Shown here one piece after another: positions 33,385-42,669 of a stretch of DNA of 64,000 bases (position 1 is the stretch's first letter; the number at the start of each line of letters is the position of its first letter). The notes under the pieces are model-generated. The model saw nothing but the letters and a program-made list of their open reading frames with translations, had not been told where the DNA came from and did not search any database. The stretch comes from Mangrovitalea sediminis (GTDB lineage Bacteria; Pseudomonadota; Gammaproteobacteria; Pseudomonadales; Oleiphilaceae). Location of the stretch: assembly GCF_002514725.1 (NCBI RefSeq), contig NZ_NTLB01000004.1, positions 434,001 to 498,000 of the forward strand, in the 5' to 3' direction. A program made the translations under genes and the position numbers.

Positions 33385-34751
33385 ACCCGGGCCTCCAGCG
33401 CCTTTATAAGGCGGGGATGAATACCGCCGAACCCGCCATTGCTCATCACCACCACATGGCTGGGTGACGAGATGCCGTCGCAAGCCGCCTCGATCAATGC
33501 GTCCACCGTGTCCGCACAACGATGTTTGCCTCCGGCGGCATGGACCAGGTCAGGCAGCCAATCGAGCTTTTCCAGATTACCCCAGAGCACCGTATCCGCC
33601 AGCTCTGCCGATGCCAGCAGGCGATCGCGGTGAACGCCCTGGCGCATGGTGTTCGAACGAGGCTCGATGATGGCCAGGATGGGTTCATTTCCAACCTGGC
33701 GGCGCAAGCCTTCCAGCGTGGTCTGAATTGCCGTGGGGTGATGGGCAAAGTCGTCGTAAACCCGGATACCGTGAATATCCGCCAACAACTCCATCCGTCG
33801 TTTGACACCCGAAAAACGACAGAGCGCGGCAATAGCATGGTCCGGCGTCACGCCCACATGGCGAGCAGCAGCGATGGCGGCCAGCGCATTGCGAACATTA
33901 TGGTTGCCGGTGAGCGTCCATTGCACCGCAGCCACCGGTTGCCGACGGTGCAGGACCATGAAATGGCTCCCGGCGTCATCCAGCAATTCAGCCGTCCAGT
34001 CAGCCGAATCCGACTCGCCACCGATCGCAGTTTGCTGCACCGGCGTCCAGCATCCCATGTTCAGTGCCCGATCCAGGTGCTGATCCTGCGCAGGGCGGAC
34101 AATCAGTCCACCGGATGGCACCGTGCGCACCAGATGATGGAACTGTCGCTCGATAGCTTCGACGTTGTCGAAGATATCCGCGTGATCGTATTCCAGGTTG
34201 TTCAGGATCAGGGTTCGCGGCCGGTAGTGGATGAATTTGGAACGCTTATCGAAAAAGGCGCTGTCGTATTCATCCGCCTCAATCACAAAGAAATCGCTAC
34301 TGCCCAGGCGCCCGGAAACCGGAAAATCCAACGGCACGCCGCCGACCAGATATCCCGGCGCCAAACCGGCCTGCTCCAGAACCCAGAGCAGCATGGAGGT
34401 CGTCGTTGTCTTGCCATGAGTTCCGGCGACACCCAGCACCCAGCGATGACGAAGTACATCGCGGGCCAGCCATTCGGGTCCGGACAGATAATCGATCCCC
34501 TGGTTGAGCACATATTCGACGGCCGGATTTCCCCGGGACAGGGCATTGCCGATCAACACCAGGTCGGGCGCAGGTTTCAAGTGGTCGGGCGAGTACCCTT
34601 CACACAGACGAATGCCTTGCGCTTCGAGCTGGGTGCTCATTGGGGGATAGACATGCTGGTCGGAACCGGTGACCTCGTACCCCATCTCGCGGGCAATGAC
34701 GGCCAGGCTACCCATAAAGGTGCCACAGATTCCCAGAATATGTATGTGCAT
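33381..34751 (-). CDS. mpl: UDP-MurNAc:L-Ala-gamma-D-Glu-mDAP ligase
   Basis: A 456-aa Mur-ligase-family enzyme that reattaches recovered murein tripeptide to UDP-MurNAc in peptidoglycan recycling. Starts [17 protein letters not shown] (NAD-like N-domain); ATP-loop [16 protein letters not shown] (about 105-120); central [17 protein letters not shown]-terminal [25 protein letters not shown]. The Mpl-specific FFDKRSKF segment separates it from MurC. ATG at 34751, with a weak ribosome binding site. First gene of mpl-ubiX-DUF815. Confidence 0.94.
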   Translation of the reverse strand: MHIHILGICGTFMGSLAVIAREMGYEVTGSDQHVYPPMSTQLEAQGIRLCEGYSPDHLKPAPDLVLIGNALSRGNPAVEYVLNQGIDYLSGPEWLARDVLRHRWVLGVAGTHGKTTTTSMLLWVLEQAGLAPGYLVGGVPLDFPVSGRLGSSDFFVIEADEYDSAFFDKRSKFIHYRPRTLILNNLEYDHADIFDNVEAIERQFHHLVRTVPSGGLIVRPAQDQHLDRALNMGCWTPVQQTAIGGESDSADWTAELLDDAGSHFMVLHRRQPVAAVQWTLTGNHNVRNALAAIAAARHVGVTPDHAIAALCRFSGVKRRMELLADIHGIRVYDDFAHHPTAIQTTLEGLRRQVGNEPILAIIEPRSNTMRQGVHRDRLLASAELADTVLWGNLEKLDWLPDLVHAAGGKHRCADTVDALIEAACDGISSPSHVVVMSNGGFGGIHPRLIKALEARV

Positions 34752-34944
34752 AGATTGCTGACTAGGTTGCGAATGGAAGGGCGAGCGTACGCCGCAGACT
34801 GTTCCCGGATAATAGGCAATATTACCGGTTAAACCAATGCCGTCCCGATGTTTAGCACATTCCGGTGTCGCCCTGTCATGCAATTTCCAGGGGATTCACG
34901 TATGATTCGCCGCAACTGATTAACTGGCAGGAGGCAATGTCGCC

Positions 34945-36207
34945 ATGTCCCTCAAAAACGCATTTTATGCGCAGTCCGGCGGAGTCACCGCCGTGATCAA
35001 CGCCAGCGCCTGCGGCGTTATCGAAACCGCTCGGGAACACTCGGACAAGATCGGTAAGGTCTATGCAGGACGCAACGGCATCATCGGTGCCCTGCGCGAG
35101 GAACTGATCGACACCAGCCTGGAAAGCCGCGAGAACATCGCCGCACTGCGTTACACCCCAGCAGGCGCCTTTGGCTCCTGTCGCTACAAGCTGAAAAACC
35201 TGGATGAAAACCGCCGCGAATACGAGCGCCTGATCGAAGTGTTCCGTGCACACGATATCGGTTACTTCTTCTACAACGGCGGTGGCGATTCCCAGGATAC
35301 CGCTTACAAAGTCTCCCAGCTCAGCGAACGCATGGGCTACCCCATCACCTGTATCGGCGTGCCCAAAACCGTCGACAACGACCTGCCGTTCACTGATTGC
35401 TGTCCCGGCTTCGGTTCCGTTGCCAAGTATGTGGCTACCTCGACATTGGAAGCGAGTCTCGATATCCGCTCCATGTGCGAATCCTCGACCAAGGTTTTCA
35501 TCATGGAAGTCATGGGCCGTCACGCCGGTTGGATAGCCGCTTCAGCGGGTCTTGCCGGGCAGGGTTTGGACGAGCCACCGCACATCATCCTGTTCCCGGA
35601 AGTCCCCTTCCATCGCGAAAAGTTCCTGGCGCGGGTGGAAGAGTGCGTCAACCGTGTCGGTTACTGCGTCATCGTCGCTTCAGAGGGCGCCCAATACGAA
35701 GATGGGCGTTTCCTGGCGGATGCCGGCTCCAAAGACGCCTTCGGTCACACCCAGCTCGGCGGAGTGGCTCCGGCACTCGCCAACATGGTGAAGCAGGCCC
35801 TGGGCTACAAATACCACTGGGCCGTGGCCGACTACCTGCAACGCGCCGCCCGTCACATCGCCTCCCGCACCGACGTCGAGCAGGCTTATGCCGTCGGCAA
35901 GGCCGCGGTTGAGTTCGCCCTGGCCGGCAAGAATGCCGTTATGCCGATCATCGTCCGCGAACAGTCTTCACCCTACCGCTGGGCGATCGGCGAAGCGCCC
36001 CTGAGCCAAGTGGCCAATCAGGAAAAGAAAATGCCGATCCACTACATCCGCGACGACGGTTTCGGTATTACGGCGGACTGCCGCGAATACCTCTCGCCCC
36101 TGATCGCCGGTGAAGACTTCCCTCCATTCGAAAATGGCCTGCCGTGTGTTGCCAAGCTCGGCAATACATTGATCGAGAAGAAACTGAAAACGACGTTTGA
36201 CGTCTGA
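34945..36207 (+). CDS. pfp: Pyrophosphate-dependent 6-phosphofructokinase
   Basis: A 420-aa phosphofructokinase. PPi use is shown by two motifs: YNGGGDSQDT, with Asp where ATP enzymes have Gly (GGDGS), and GVPKTVDNDLP, with Lys in place of the Gly of GIPGTIDND. MEVMGRHAGWIAA and the Arg/His substrate-binding loops are present. It interconverts fructose-6-P and fructose-1,6-bisP reversibly, so it can serve both glycolysis and gluconeogenesis. AGGAGG is 10 nt before the ATG. TATGAT at 34901-34906 is a possible -10. No ATP-PFK is in the window. Confidence 0.92.
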   Translation: MSLKNAFYAQSGGVTAVINASACGVIETAREHSDKIGKVYAGRNGIIGALREELIDTSLESRENIAALRYTPAGAFGSCRYKLKNLDENRREYERLIEVFRAHDIGYFFYNGGGDSQDTAYKVSQLSERMGYPITCIGVPKTVDNDLPFTDCCPGFGSVAKYVATSTLEASLDIRSMCESSTKVFIMEVMGRHAGWIAASAGLAGQGLDEPPHIILFPEVPFHREKFLARVEECVNRVGYCVIVASEGAQYEDGRFLADAGSKDAFGHTQLGGVAPALANMVKQALGYKYHWAVADYLQRAARHIASRTDVEQAYAVGKAAVEFALAGKNAVMPIIVREQSSPYRWAIGEAPLSQVANQEKKMPIHYIRDDGFGITADCREYLSPLIAGEDFPPFENGLPCVAKLGNTLIEKKLKTTFDV

Positions 36208-36216
36208 CCCGCGCTC

Positions 36217-36249
36217 AAGGCGCCATGACCAGCCCGGTGATGGCGCCTT
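36217..36249 (+). terminator. Terminator after pfp
   Basis: A perfect 10-bp stem AAGGCGCCAT (36217-36226) / ATGGCGCCTT (36240-36249), 13-nt loop, followed by T/C-rich sequence (TCCCTTCCCTT). It is 9 bp after the pfp stop and lies in a convergent gap. Confidence 0.65.
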
Positions 36250-36273
36250 TCCCTTCCCTTCCCTTGCCTTACT

Positions 36274-37683
36274 TCAATCCTCAAGCGTCGGGCTGTCGGT
36301 CGACTTGTAGAGGAACTTTTCCAGAATGGGCTCCCCGTTGAACTCCGCGCCCAACACGGAGATAAAGGTGTAGACTCCGACCAGTTTACGGTTGAGGAAC
36401 ACGAATTCCCGTGGCGGAATGCGAAAATAGCGGCTGATCGCAGAACGGGTGGCCTGCCGGGCGATACGGGTCGGCAACTCACTGTGACGCCAGCGATACT
36501 GCCCCGCCTCATTAAGTGCAAAGTCCGGTTTCGGTACGTCACTCCGGGCCAAGGGTTCCAGCACGGCCATACAGACCTCACCGAACCGTTTGAGAACAGG
36601 CTCCGGCCATTCCCGACGCATGAAATGGAGCGCAATGCCGCCACGGATAACAGCGTCCAGATCCTGCTCGTATGACGCCTTGATCATATCCTTTACCGGC
36701 CGCAGGAACTGGTCGGAATAGGCCTGCACCGCACCGAAATCCAGCAGGACAATACGGTCCGGCATATCGCCTTCCGCCAAACGGATGCGATAGTTGCCGA
36801 AGTTCGGGTCCGTCTGCATTTCGCCCCAAACGAACAGTTCACGCAGGAACAGTTCCAGGGCCGCCTTCCCCAACTCCGTGCGCCGATCCACGGGCAATGA
36901 CTGAACCGCCGGGGCCGTAACGCCAAAGCCGGTTTCATAGGTGGTCGCAACGATATGATCCGTGCAGTACTCGAACAGGACGCGGGGCACGACCAAACGG
37001 TCGTCATGCTCCAGCAAGAGACGAAAGCGCTCTGTGGTTTCCGCTTCCGTTCGATAATCAACTTCCCGGTGCATCATGACCCGGACTTCTTCCAGCCACT
37101 CGTCGAAATCCGGTCCGAAAGACACCAGGCGAGCCATTTTCAGCAACTGTGCAACGGCTTCCAAGTCGGAATCCACCGCATCCGCAACCCCCGGATACTG
37201 AACCTTCAGGCAGAGTTTGAGGCCATCCGACTTGCGGGTCGCCAGATGCACCTGCCCCAGCGATGCCGCGCCAATAGGTTCGGGATCGATATCCAGCTCG
37301 ACCAGGCGATCGGCACCCAGCTCCTTTTCGATTTCACGGCGGATGACGTCCCATTCCATTGAGGTCGTCTGGTCTTCGAGGGTATGCAGGGCTTCTGTCA
37401 CCTCAACCGGCAGGAAATGCTCCCCATAAAGCGCCATCACCTGACCGATCTTGACCACACTGCCCTTCAACTGGCCCAGCTCATCAACCAGGTATTGTGC
37501 CTGCTTCGACAACATCTCCTTATGACGCTGCTGCCGGTTCTCCTTGCTGGCGAAGAGGTTCGTCGCCATATGGGTAGCCATGCGGGTACCCGCGAAAAGA
37601 CCGGCCTTGGTCAGGCTGAGCCGACGCTCGAAACTGCCGGTTTTGATACGAGACACGGTTGATCGGGGCTTTTTCGGGTCCAT
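36274..37683 (-). CDS. ABC1/UbiB-family atypical protein kinase
   Basis: A 469-aa ABC1-kinase-like protein. The family KxGQ motif is in LKGSVVKIGQVMALYGEHF (about 73-91), the Ala-rich nucleotide loop in IGAASLGQVHLATRK, and the metal-binding segments in QTDPNFGNYRI and LLDFGAVQAYSD. UbiB/Coq8-like proteins support ubiquinone synthesis by ATPase activity; this branch lacks the C-terminal membrane segments of UbiB and is not in a ubi cluster, so its substrate is uncertain. ubiX lies 3 kb away but in another operon. Convergent with pfp. Confidence 0.85.
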   Translation of the reverse strand: MDPKKPRSTVSRIKTGSFERRLSLTKAGLFAGTRMATHMATNLFASKENRQQRHKEMLSKQAQYLVDELGQLKGSVVKIGQVMALYGEHFLPVEVTEALHTLEDQTTSMEWDVIRREIEKELGADRLVELDIDPEPIGAASLGQVHLATRKSDGLKLCLKVQYPGVADAVDSDLEAVAQLLKMARLVSFGPDFDEWLEEVRVMMHREVDYRTEAETTERFRLLLEHDDRLVVPRVLFEYCTDHIVATTYETGFGVTAPAVQSLPVDRRTELGKAALELFLRELFVWGEMQTDPNFGNYRIRLAEGDMPDRIVLLDFGAVQAYSDQFLRPVKDMIKASYEQDLDAVIRGGIALHFMRREWPEPVLKRFGEVCMAVLEPLARSDVPKPDFALNEAGQYRWRHSELPTRIARQATRSAISRYFRIPPREFVFLNRKLVGVYTFISVLGAEFNGEPILEKFLYKSTDSPTLED

Positions 37684-37876
37684 TCAATCGATCGGCTCTG
37701 CTAGAGGCTTACGCTCCCAGTCTGCCGGCGAAATGTTGCAGACAGCACTCGGAACCCGCATATACCGCTATTATACGGGAAGGCACCCCCGTCTTTGTAA
37801 CTTCACCGACGCGGATGCTCCGGCTCCCGAGCCAAGGGCAGCTTAGGCCGGGCATCCCGGCATCGAACGACGGCCT

Positions 37877-38539
37877 TTAAACCGGGTCTTGCTGAAGATC
37901 TGACGGCACTGTGGCAAACATAAAGTCGGTATAACCCAGTTTTTCGACCAGGCTATCCGCCAAGCGTTCCCGCACTGACTCGATGTCCGCCTGTGGCGCC
38001 AAGTCGACGACCTGAGTCATTTCCATACCGGCATAACCACAGGGATTGATGCGCCGGAACGGCTCCATATCCATGTCGACGTTCAGCGCCAGCCCATGGA
38101 AGGAACAGCCGCGGCGAATCCTGAGTCCCAAAGACGCAATCTTGCGATCACCGACATACACGCCCGGAGCCTCTTCCCGTGGAGCAGCTTCTATTCCCCA
38201 ATGCGCCAAGGTATCCACCAGCGCATCTTCGATGAGGCGAACAAGGGCACGTGGTCCCATGTGTCGGCGGGAAAGGTCGAGCATCAGATAGCCGACCAGC
38301 TGACCCGGACCGTGATAGGTCACCTGCCCGCCGCGATCGACCTTAACGACAGGAATATCGCCAGGCGCCAGCACATGCTCAGCCTTACCTGCCTGACCTT
38401 GAGTAAATACCCTTGGATGCTGTAGGAACCAGAGTTCGTCCGCCGTCGAAGCATCGCGTTGCTGGGTCAGCTGCTGCATGGCCTGCCAGGTCGGTTCGTA
38501 GTCCATCACCCCCAGGCGACGCACAATGACCCGATCCAT
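37877..38539 (-). CDS. lipB: Octanoyl-[ACP]:protein N-octanoyltransferase
   Basis: A 220-aa enzyme transferring octanoyl groups from ACP to lipoyl domains. [17 protein letters not shown] and [20 protein letters not shown] are diagnostic; the catalytic Cys is in [10 protein letters not shown] (about 170) and the catalytic Lys in DRKIAS. ATG at 38539 matches the usual family start; a GTG at 38626 would add 29 residues without support. lipA does not follow directly; the next gene downstream is the ABC1 kinase. Confidence 0.93.
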   Translation of the reverse strand: MDRVIVRRLGVMDYEPTWQAMQQLTQQRDASTADELWFLQHPRVFTQGQAGKAEHVLAPGDIPVVKVDRGGQVTYHGPGQLVGYLMLDLSRRHMGPRALVRLIEDALVDTLAHWGIEAAPREEAPGVYVGDRKIASLGLRIRRGCSFHGLALNVDMDMEPFRRINPCGYAGMEMTQVVDLAPQADIESVRERLADSLVEKLGYTDFMFATVPSDLQQDPV

Positions 38540-38645
38540 GACGTCCGAAGCGGTTGCCGGGTTACTCTTGTCATTTGCCAGACTGTCCACGCGCTCTCCA
38601 AGCTGACTGCCGCATTGCCGATTCACACTCCAGAGTGCGTCGTAT

Positions 38646-38915
38646 TTAAAGGACCATATGAACGCGACCGCTCGCCTTCAACTCCTCGAACAAGGCCTTG
38701 AGTTGAGGCTCACCAGTCGCAACGATGGTCAGACGAACAGAAAAGAAGCGCCCATTGCGACTGGCGTTGATCGAAACCCGTTCCTCTACCAGTTCCGGGT
38801 CGTGACGGCTAACGACTTCCATGACGAATTGCTTGAAATCCGGCGCAGCGTCGCCGATTACCTTAATTCCATAGTCACAGGGAAATTCAATTTTCGGCGG
38901 TGTTGGTTCGCTCAT
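38646..38915 (-). CDS. ybeD: YbeD/DUF493 family protein
   Basis: An 89-aa ACT-like protein with the DUF493 pattern: [19 protein letters not shown] near the N-terminus, then [24 protein letters not shown] and a C-terminal VHMVL. It is a putative regulator found between dacA and lipB, exactly as here. ATG at 38915 (GGGAG upstream); a second ATG 9 bp earlier is possible. Confidence 0.9.
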   Translation of the reverse strand: MSEPTPPKIEFPCDYGIKVIGDAAPDFKQFVMEVVSRHDPELVEERVSINASRNGRFFSVRLTIVATGEPQLKALFEELKASGRVHMVL

Positions 38916-39150
38916 GGCTCGCATGACTCCCACTGGATGAAAGGACAGTTGATTCGGGGAACAGCTCACCCGTGGCTTCGGCAGCCGCTCACGCCCTGTC
39001 GGGAAACCGGGATAACCCCAGCCTAATCCGACACACACCGGACTGCAATCCAGCCGGCGTCATGGTGGGCAGCACCGAATTTCGCCTCTATATGGGGGCA
39101 TTCCCGGCGATCTCCAACCCCTACCCAGTCCTCTCAAACCCTTTATGCGC

Positions 39151-39184
39151 AGAAGCCGCCCCATCTCTCGAGAGGGCGGCTTCT
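39151..39184 (-). other. Strong hairpin between dacA and ybeD
   Basis: A perfect 11-bp stem, AGAAGCCGCCC (39151-39161) / GGGCGGCTTCT (39174-39184), with a 12-nt loop that is itself partly palindromic. No T run follows on either strand, so it looks more like an attenuator or RNA-processing/stability element in the dacA-ybeD-lipB transcript than a full terminator. Confidence 0.5.
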
Positions 39185-39234
39185 GATTGGGCGACGTCAC
39201 GAGTGTCACCCATTAGCCGATTGCGAAGCAACGA

Positions 39235-40446
39235 TTAGTGGAAAAGCTTCACGAAGAACAATTTGATCATGTCCCACAGCCGCTTGAAGAAGCTGCCTTC
39301 ATCAACGGGTTTCAAGGCCACCAGTTTTTCATTCACCAGTTGCTCCTCTCCCAGCTTGACCTTGACCGAACCGTAGGAGTCACCAGCCTTAACCGGCGCC
39401 TTGATCACGGTTTGCACATCCATGCTGGACTGCAGGCTGGGCTTGGTGCCATGCGGAATGGTCACATAGATATCACGGGTCACGCCGAGCGGGACCGAAT
39501 CCTGCTTACCGCCCCATACACGACTGTTATCCAGCACCTGACCTGCGCTGAACAGCTTTTCCGTCTCGTAGTAGCGGAAGCCGTAGTCGAGCAGTTTCTG
39601 TGATTCCTGCGCCCGGGCCTCTTCCGACTTGGTGTCCATGACCACGCTGATCAGGCGCATGTCGCCCCGCTTGGCCGACGTCACCTGGCAATAGCCGGCC
39701 GCCTCGGTATGACCTGTTTTCAAGCCGTCCACCGATTTATCACGCCACAGCAGCAGGTTACGGTTAGGCTGACGAATGTTGTTCCAAGTAAAGTACTTGT
39801 CCTTGTAGATCTTATAGTTTTCCGGGTAGTTCTCGATGATAGCCCGGGCCAACAGGGCCAGGTCGTAGGCAGAGGAGTAATGGTCCGGATGCGGCAGCCC
39901 GGTGGGGTCCATGAAATGGCTGTCCTTCATGCCCAGGATCTTCGCCTGCTGATTCATGATGTCGGCAAAGGCGCCTTCGCTACCGGCGATGTATTCCGAC
40001 AGGGCCACTGTCGCATCATTACCGGACTGGATGATCATCCCGTGCAGCAGATTACTGACACTGACCTTGGACCCCTCGCGAACGAACATCCGGGAACCGC
40101 CAGTGCGCCAGGCATTGACGCTGATCGGCACCATATCCGTCATTTTGATGCGGCCCTGCTCCAACTCGGTTTCCACGATATAGGCGGTCATGAGTTTGGT
40201 CAGGCTCGCCGGCGGCAGGTGCTCATGGTCGTTGTTTTCGACAATGATACGACCGCTGTTGGCGTCCATCAGGATGTAGGACCGTGCAGCGATTTGCGGC
40301 GGCGAGGGAATCAGCACATTCTGCGGATTCGTCTCCACCAGAGGCTTCGGCTTGAGGTCTGAGGTCGGAACAGCCGCCTGAACACAAAGACTGAACAACA
40401 ACGCCACCAGCGTGGCCGTGTGGAGGAGTAGTTTTTGGATTTTCAT
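39235..40446 (-). CDS. dacA: D-alanyl-D-alanine carboxypeptidase (PBP5/6 type)
   Basis: A 403-aa precursor with signal peptide (about 1-24). It has the three penicillin-binding motifs: SLTK (Ser81, Lys84), SGN (141-143) and KTG (243-245). PBP5 C-terminal domain at about 290-380, then an amphipathic membrane anchor (FFKRLWDMIKLFFVKLFH). It trims the terminal D-Ala from muropeptides. ATG at 40446 gives the proper signal peptide. Lies just downstream of rlpA-mltB-rodA-mrdA, forming one cell-elongation cluster. Confidence 0.95.
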   Translation of the reverse strand: MKIQKLLLHTATLVALLFSLCVQAAVPTSDLKPKPLVETNPQNVLIPSPPQIAARSYILMDANSGRIIVENNDHEHLPPASLTKLMTAYIVETELEQGRIKMTDMVPISVNAWRTGGSRMFVREGSKVSVSNLLHGMIIQSGNDATVALSEYIAGSEGAFADIMNQQAKILGMKDSHFMDPTGLPHPDHYSSAYDLALLARAIIENYPENYKIYKDKYFTWNNIRQPNRNLLLWRDKSVDGLKTGHTEAAGYCQVTSAKRGDMRLISVVMDTKSEEARAQESQKLLDYGFRYYETEKLFSAGQVLDNSRVWGGKQDSVPLGVTRDIYVTIPHGTKPSLQSSMDVQTVIKAPVKAGDSYGSVKVKLGEEQLVNEKLVALKPVDEGSFFKRLWDMIKLFFVKLFH

Positions 40447-40581
40447 GAATCTATCGTTAACTCTCATGGTCGTCATGGATGTCATGGGCGGCCAGTCAGC
40501 CGATCACATAACCCTGGCCTCGCTCGTGCCGGTTGTCGGAATACCACCCGTACACCGAGAAAAAACCTGTTGAAAAACATC

Positions 40582-40609
40582 GCCAAAAATAAAGGACCTG
40601 AAGGTCCTT
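40582..40609 (-). terminator. Terminator of the mrdA-rodA-mltB-rlpA operon
   Basis: On the minus strand stem AAGGACC / GGTCCTT (40603-40609 with 40592-40598), 4-nt loop, followed by TATTTTTGG. It lies 25 bp past the rlpA stop. Confidence 0.85.
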
Positions 40610-40633
40610 GTCTGTGCAACAACACGACCCCGC

Positions 40634-41494
40634 TCAACTCGAGCCGCCGACCGACGCTCCCACCAGGATGGGACTGTCGAATCCGTTCCGCTGCAACTGC
40701 TCCTTAACCGCTGTCGCGTCGGCCTGACTACTGAACGGTCCCACCTGCACACGGTGAATCACCTTCGACTGATCCCCGGCATCGACGATCCGGGCCGGCG
40801 ACTGGAGCAACTGTCGCAACCGGCTCACCAGCCGCTGGGCGGCCGCTTCATTGGTAAATGCCGCCACCTGAACAAAGAGCCCGCCGTCACTCGCCGCCGA
40901 AGGGGGCATTGTCGGTGTCGACGGCGTCACGTCGGGCGAGGACGGTGACGAAGCGACTCGAACCTCTTCTGCCGTATCGGGGTCGATAGCATCGATCTGG
41001 ACCATGGTGGTGCCCTGGGCCGCATAGCCCAGCTTCTTGGCGGCCGCATAGGACAGATCGATCAGCCGGTCACTGTGGAAAGGCCCTCTATCATTGACCC
41101 GCACAATCAGGCTGCGACCGTTCTCCAGATTGGTCACCCTGACAAAACAGGGTAACGGCAAAGTCCGGTGCGCCGCCGAATAGCGATACATATTGAAGAT
41201 CTCGCCGTCGGAGGTGCGATGCCCATGGAACTTTGCGCCATACCAGCTTGCAAGGCCCCGGGCATGATATCCCTTGGCGCTGGCCAGCACCTGATACGTT
41301 TTTCCCCAGACCGTATAAGGCGACTTGTTCCCGACCGAACTCCGAGTCACCGGATGCGGCACCACCGACGGGATCTGGTTCACGTCCACCGAGGCAACCG
41401 GTGCCGCGTCCTTGTCCATGCTATACCGGGACGAAGCACATCCCGCCATCACCAGCACGGTCAGGAGCAACGCTATCAAACGCGGCGGCGTCAT
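40634..41494 (-). CDS. rlpA: Septal-ring lytic transglycosylase RlpA
   Basis: A 286-aa lipoprotein (lipobox MAGC, Cys19). A double-psi beta-barrel domain (about 75-165) has ARGLASWYGAKFHGHRTSDGE, with VRVNDRGPFHSDRLIDLSYAAA as its second half. A Ser/Pro-rich linker (about 180-205) leads to a C-terminal SPOR domain (FVQVAAFTNEAAAQRLVSRL and HRVQVGPFSSQADA) that targets denuded septal glycan. ATG at 41494. It follows mltB by 46 bp. Confidence 0.94.
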   Translation of the reverse strand: MTPPRLIALLLTVLVMAGCASSRYSMDKDAAPVASVDVNQIPSVVPHPVTRSSVGNKSPYTVWGKTYQVLASAKGYHARGLASWYGAKFHGHRTSDGEIFNMYRYSAAHRTLPLPCFVRVTNLENGRSLIVRVNDRGPFHSDRLIDLSYAAAKKLGYAAQGTTMVQIDAIDPDTAEEVRVASSPSSPDVTPSTPTMPPSAASDGGLFVQVAAFTNEAAAQRLVSRLRQLLQSPARIVDAGDQSKVIHRVQVGPFSSQADATAVKEQLQRNGFDSPILVGASVGGSS

Positions 41495-41540
41495 GACACC
41501 TCTTCTTCTGCTTTCTGAGACCCAAACCGGCTCTCGCGGC

Positions 41541-42521
41541 TTAATCTGCCAGAGCTTGGGCCAACTGATAAACCGCCATGGCATAGAGCGGACTGTGGTT
41601 GTACCGGGTTATGACGTAGAAATTATGGTACGTCAGCCAGTACTCTGCACCCTTTTCACCCTGCAATGTAATCAACCGGGTTGGTTGAGTGCCCGCAACA
41701 TCCTCACTGGGATCGACGCCCGCCTTGCGAAAATCTGCCATGGTCAACGTCGGTTTCAGACCGTCCGTTTCCAGCGATGCAGCCTTGGCCGCGTCCAACT
41801 GCACCTGATCGGCCACCGGCGAGCCATACTGCCAGCTGTGCTTATGAAAGTAATTGGCAACACTGCCGATAGCATCCACCGGGTTATCGAAAATATCGGC
41901 CACCTTGTCGCCATCGAAGTCGATGGCAAAGTCCCGGTAGCTACTGGGAATAAACTGGCCGTATCCCATGGCCCCTGCGTAGGAACCCGTCAGCGACAGC
42001 GGATTGAAGTGCTGTTCACGGGTCATCAGGAAGTACTGTTCCAACTGCCGCCGGAAGAAGGCGCTGCGAGGGGGATAGTCAAAAGCCAGCGTGGATAACG
42101 CATCGATCACCCGATAGTTGCCATCCACATGACCATAACGTGTTTCCACACCGATGATCGCCGCGACAATATAGCGGGAGACCCCCAGCTCGGCTTCTTC
42201 GCGATCAAAAGCGGCCTTATGGGCCTCGAGAAAGGCACGTCCCTGGCGAATGCGTTGGCTGGTGAGAAAGATCTTACGGTAGTCCTTCCACTCGAGCACT
42301 TTCTCCGCAGGCCGGCTGATCGCCTCGAGAATACTGTCCTTACGGTCAGCATTCGCCATCCAGCGCTCCATCTCAAAGCGACTGAAACCATGCTTGCTGA
42401 CCATCATATCGATAAAGTGTTGCGCATCCGGATTCGACAGGTAATTCGCCCGGGCAGACAACGACACGCCGGCCAGCAACAGGAGAAGCCACAAGCTCCG
42501 AACACCTTTCATTCGTATCAT
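41541..42521 (-). CDS. mltB: Membrane-bound lytic murein transglycosylase B
   Basis: A 326-aa exported protein with signal peptide (about 1-25). The catalytic Glu126 is in IIGVETRYG. GSYAGAMGYGQFIPSSY and DFDGDKVADIFDNPVDAIGSVANYF are MltB/SLT-3 hallmarks. No clear lipobox is present (LLLLAGVSLSARA), so it may be periplasmic and not lipid-anchored. It is between rodA and rlpA. Confidence 0.93.
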   Translation of the reverse strand: MIRMKGVRSLWLLLLLAGVSLSARANYLSNPDAQHFIDMMVSKHGFSRFEMERWMANADRKDSILEAISRPAEKVLEWKDYRKIFLTSQRIRQGRAFLEAHKAAFDREEAELGVSRYIVAAIIGVETRYGHVDGNYRVIDALSTLAFDYPPRSAFFRRQLEQYFLMTREQHFNPLSLTGSYAGAMGYGQFIPSSYRDFAIDFDGDKVADIFDNPVDAIGSVANYFHKHSWQYGSPVADQVQLDAAKAASLETDGLKPTLTMADFRKAGVDPSEDVAGTQPTRLITLQGEKGAEYWLTYHNFYVITRYNHSPLYAMAVYQLAQALAD

Positions 42522-42669
42522 CCGCCCCTCCTGAGGCCATCCGCCCGAGTATCAGGCAGCCACCTACGGCCTAAACAGGCTCCGGCGATGGAGACTATCA
42601 CGGTACTCCCCGAAGCGACCATAGGCCGATTTTGAAATGAACAAAACGTAATACCCACAGCCAGTTGGC

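Noticed and set aside
34876-35523. Minus-strand 215-codon frame opposite pfp
   Set aside because: It overlaps the conserved catalytic half of pfp and has no family features.
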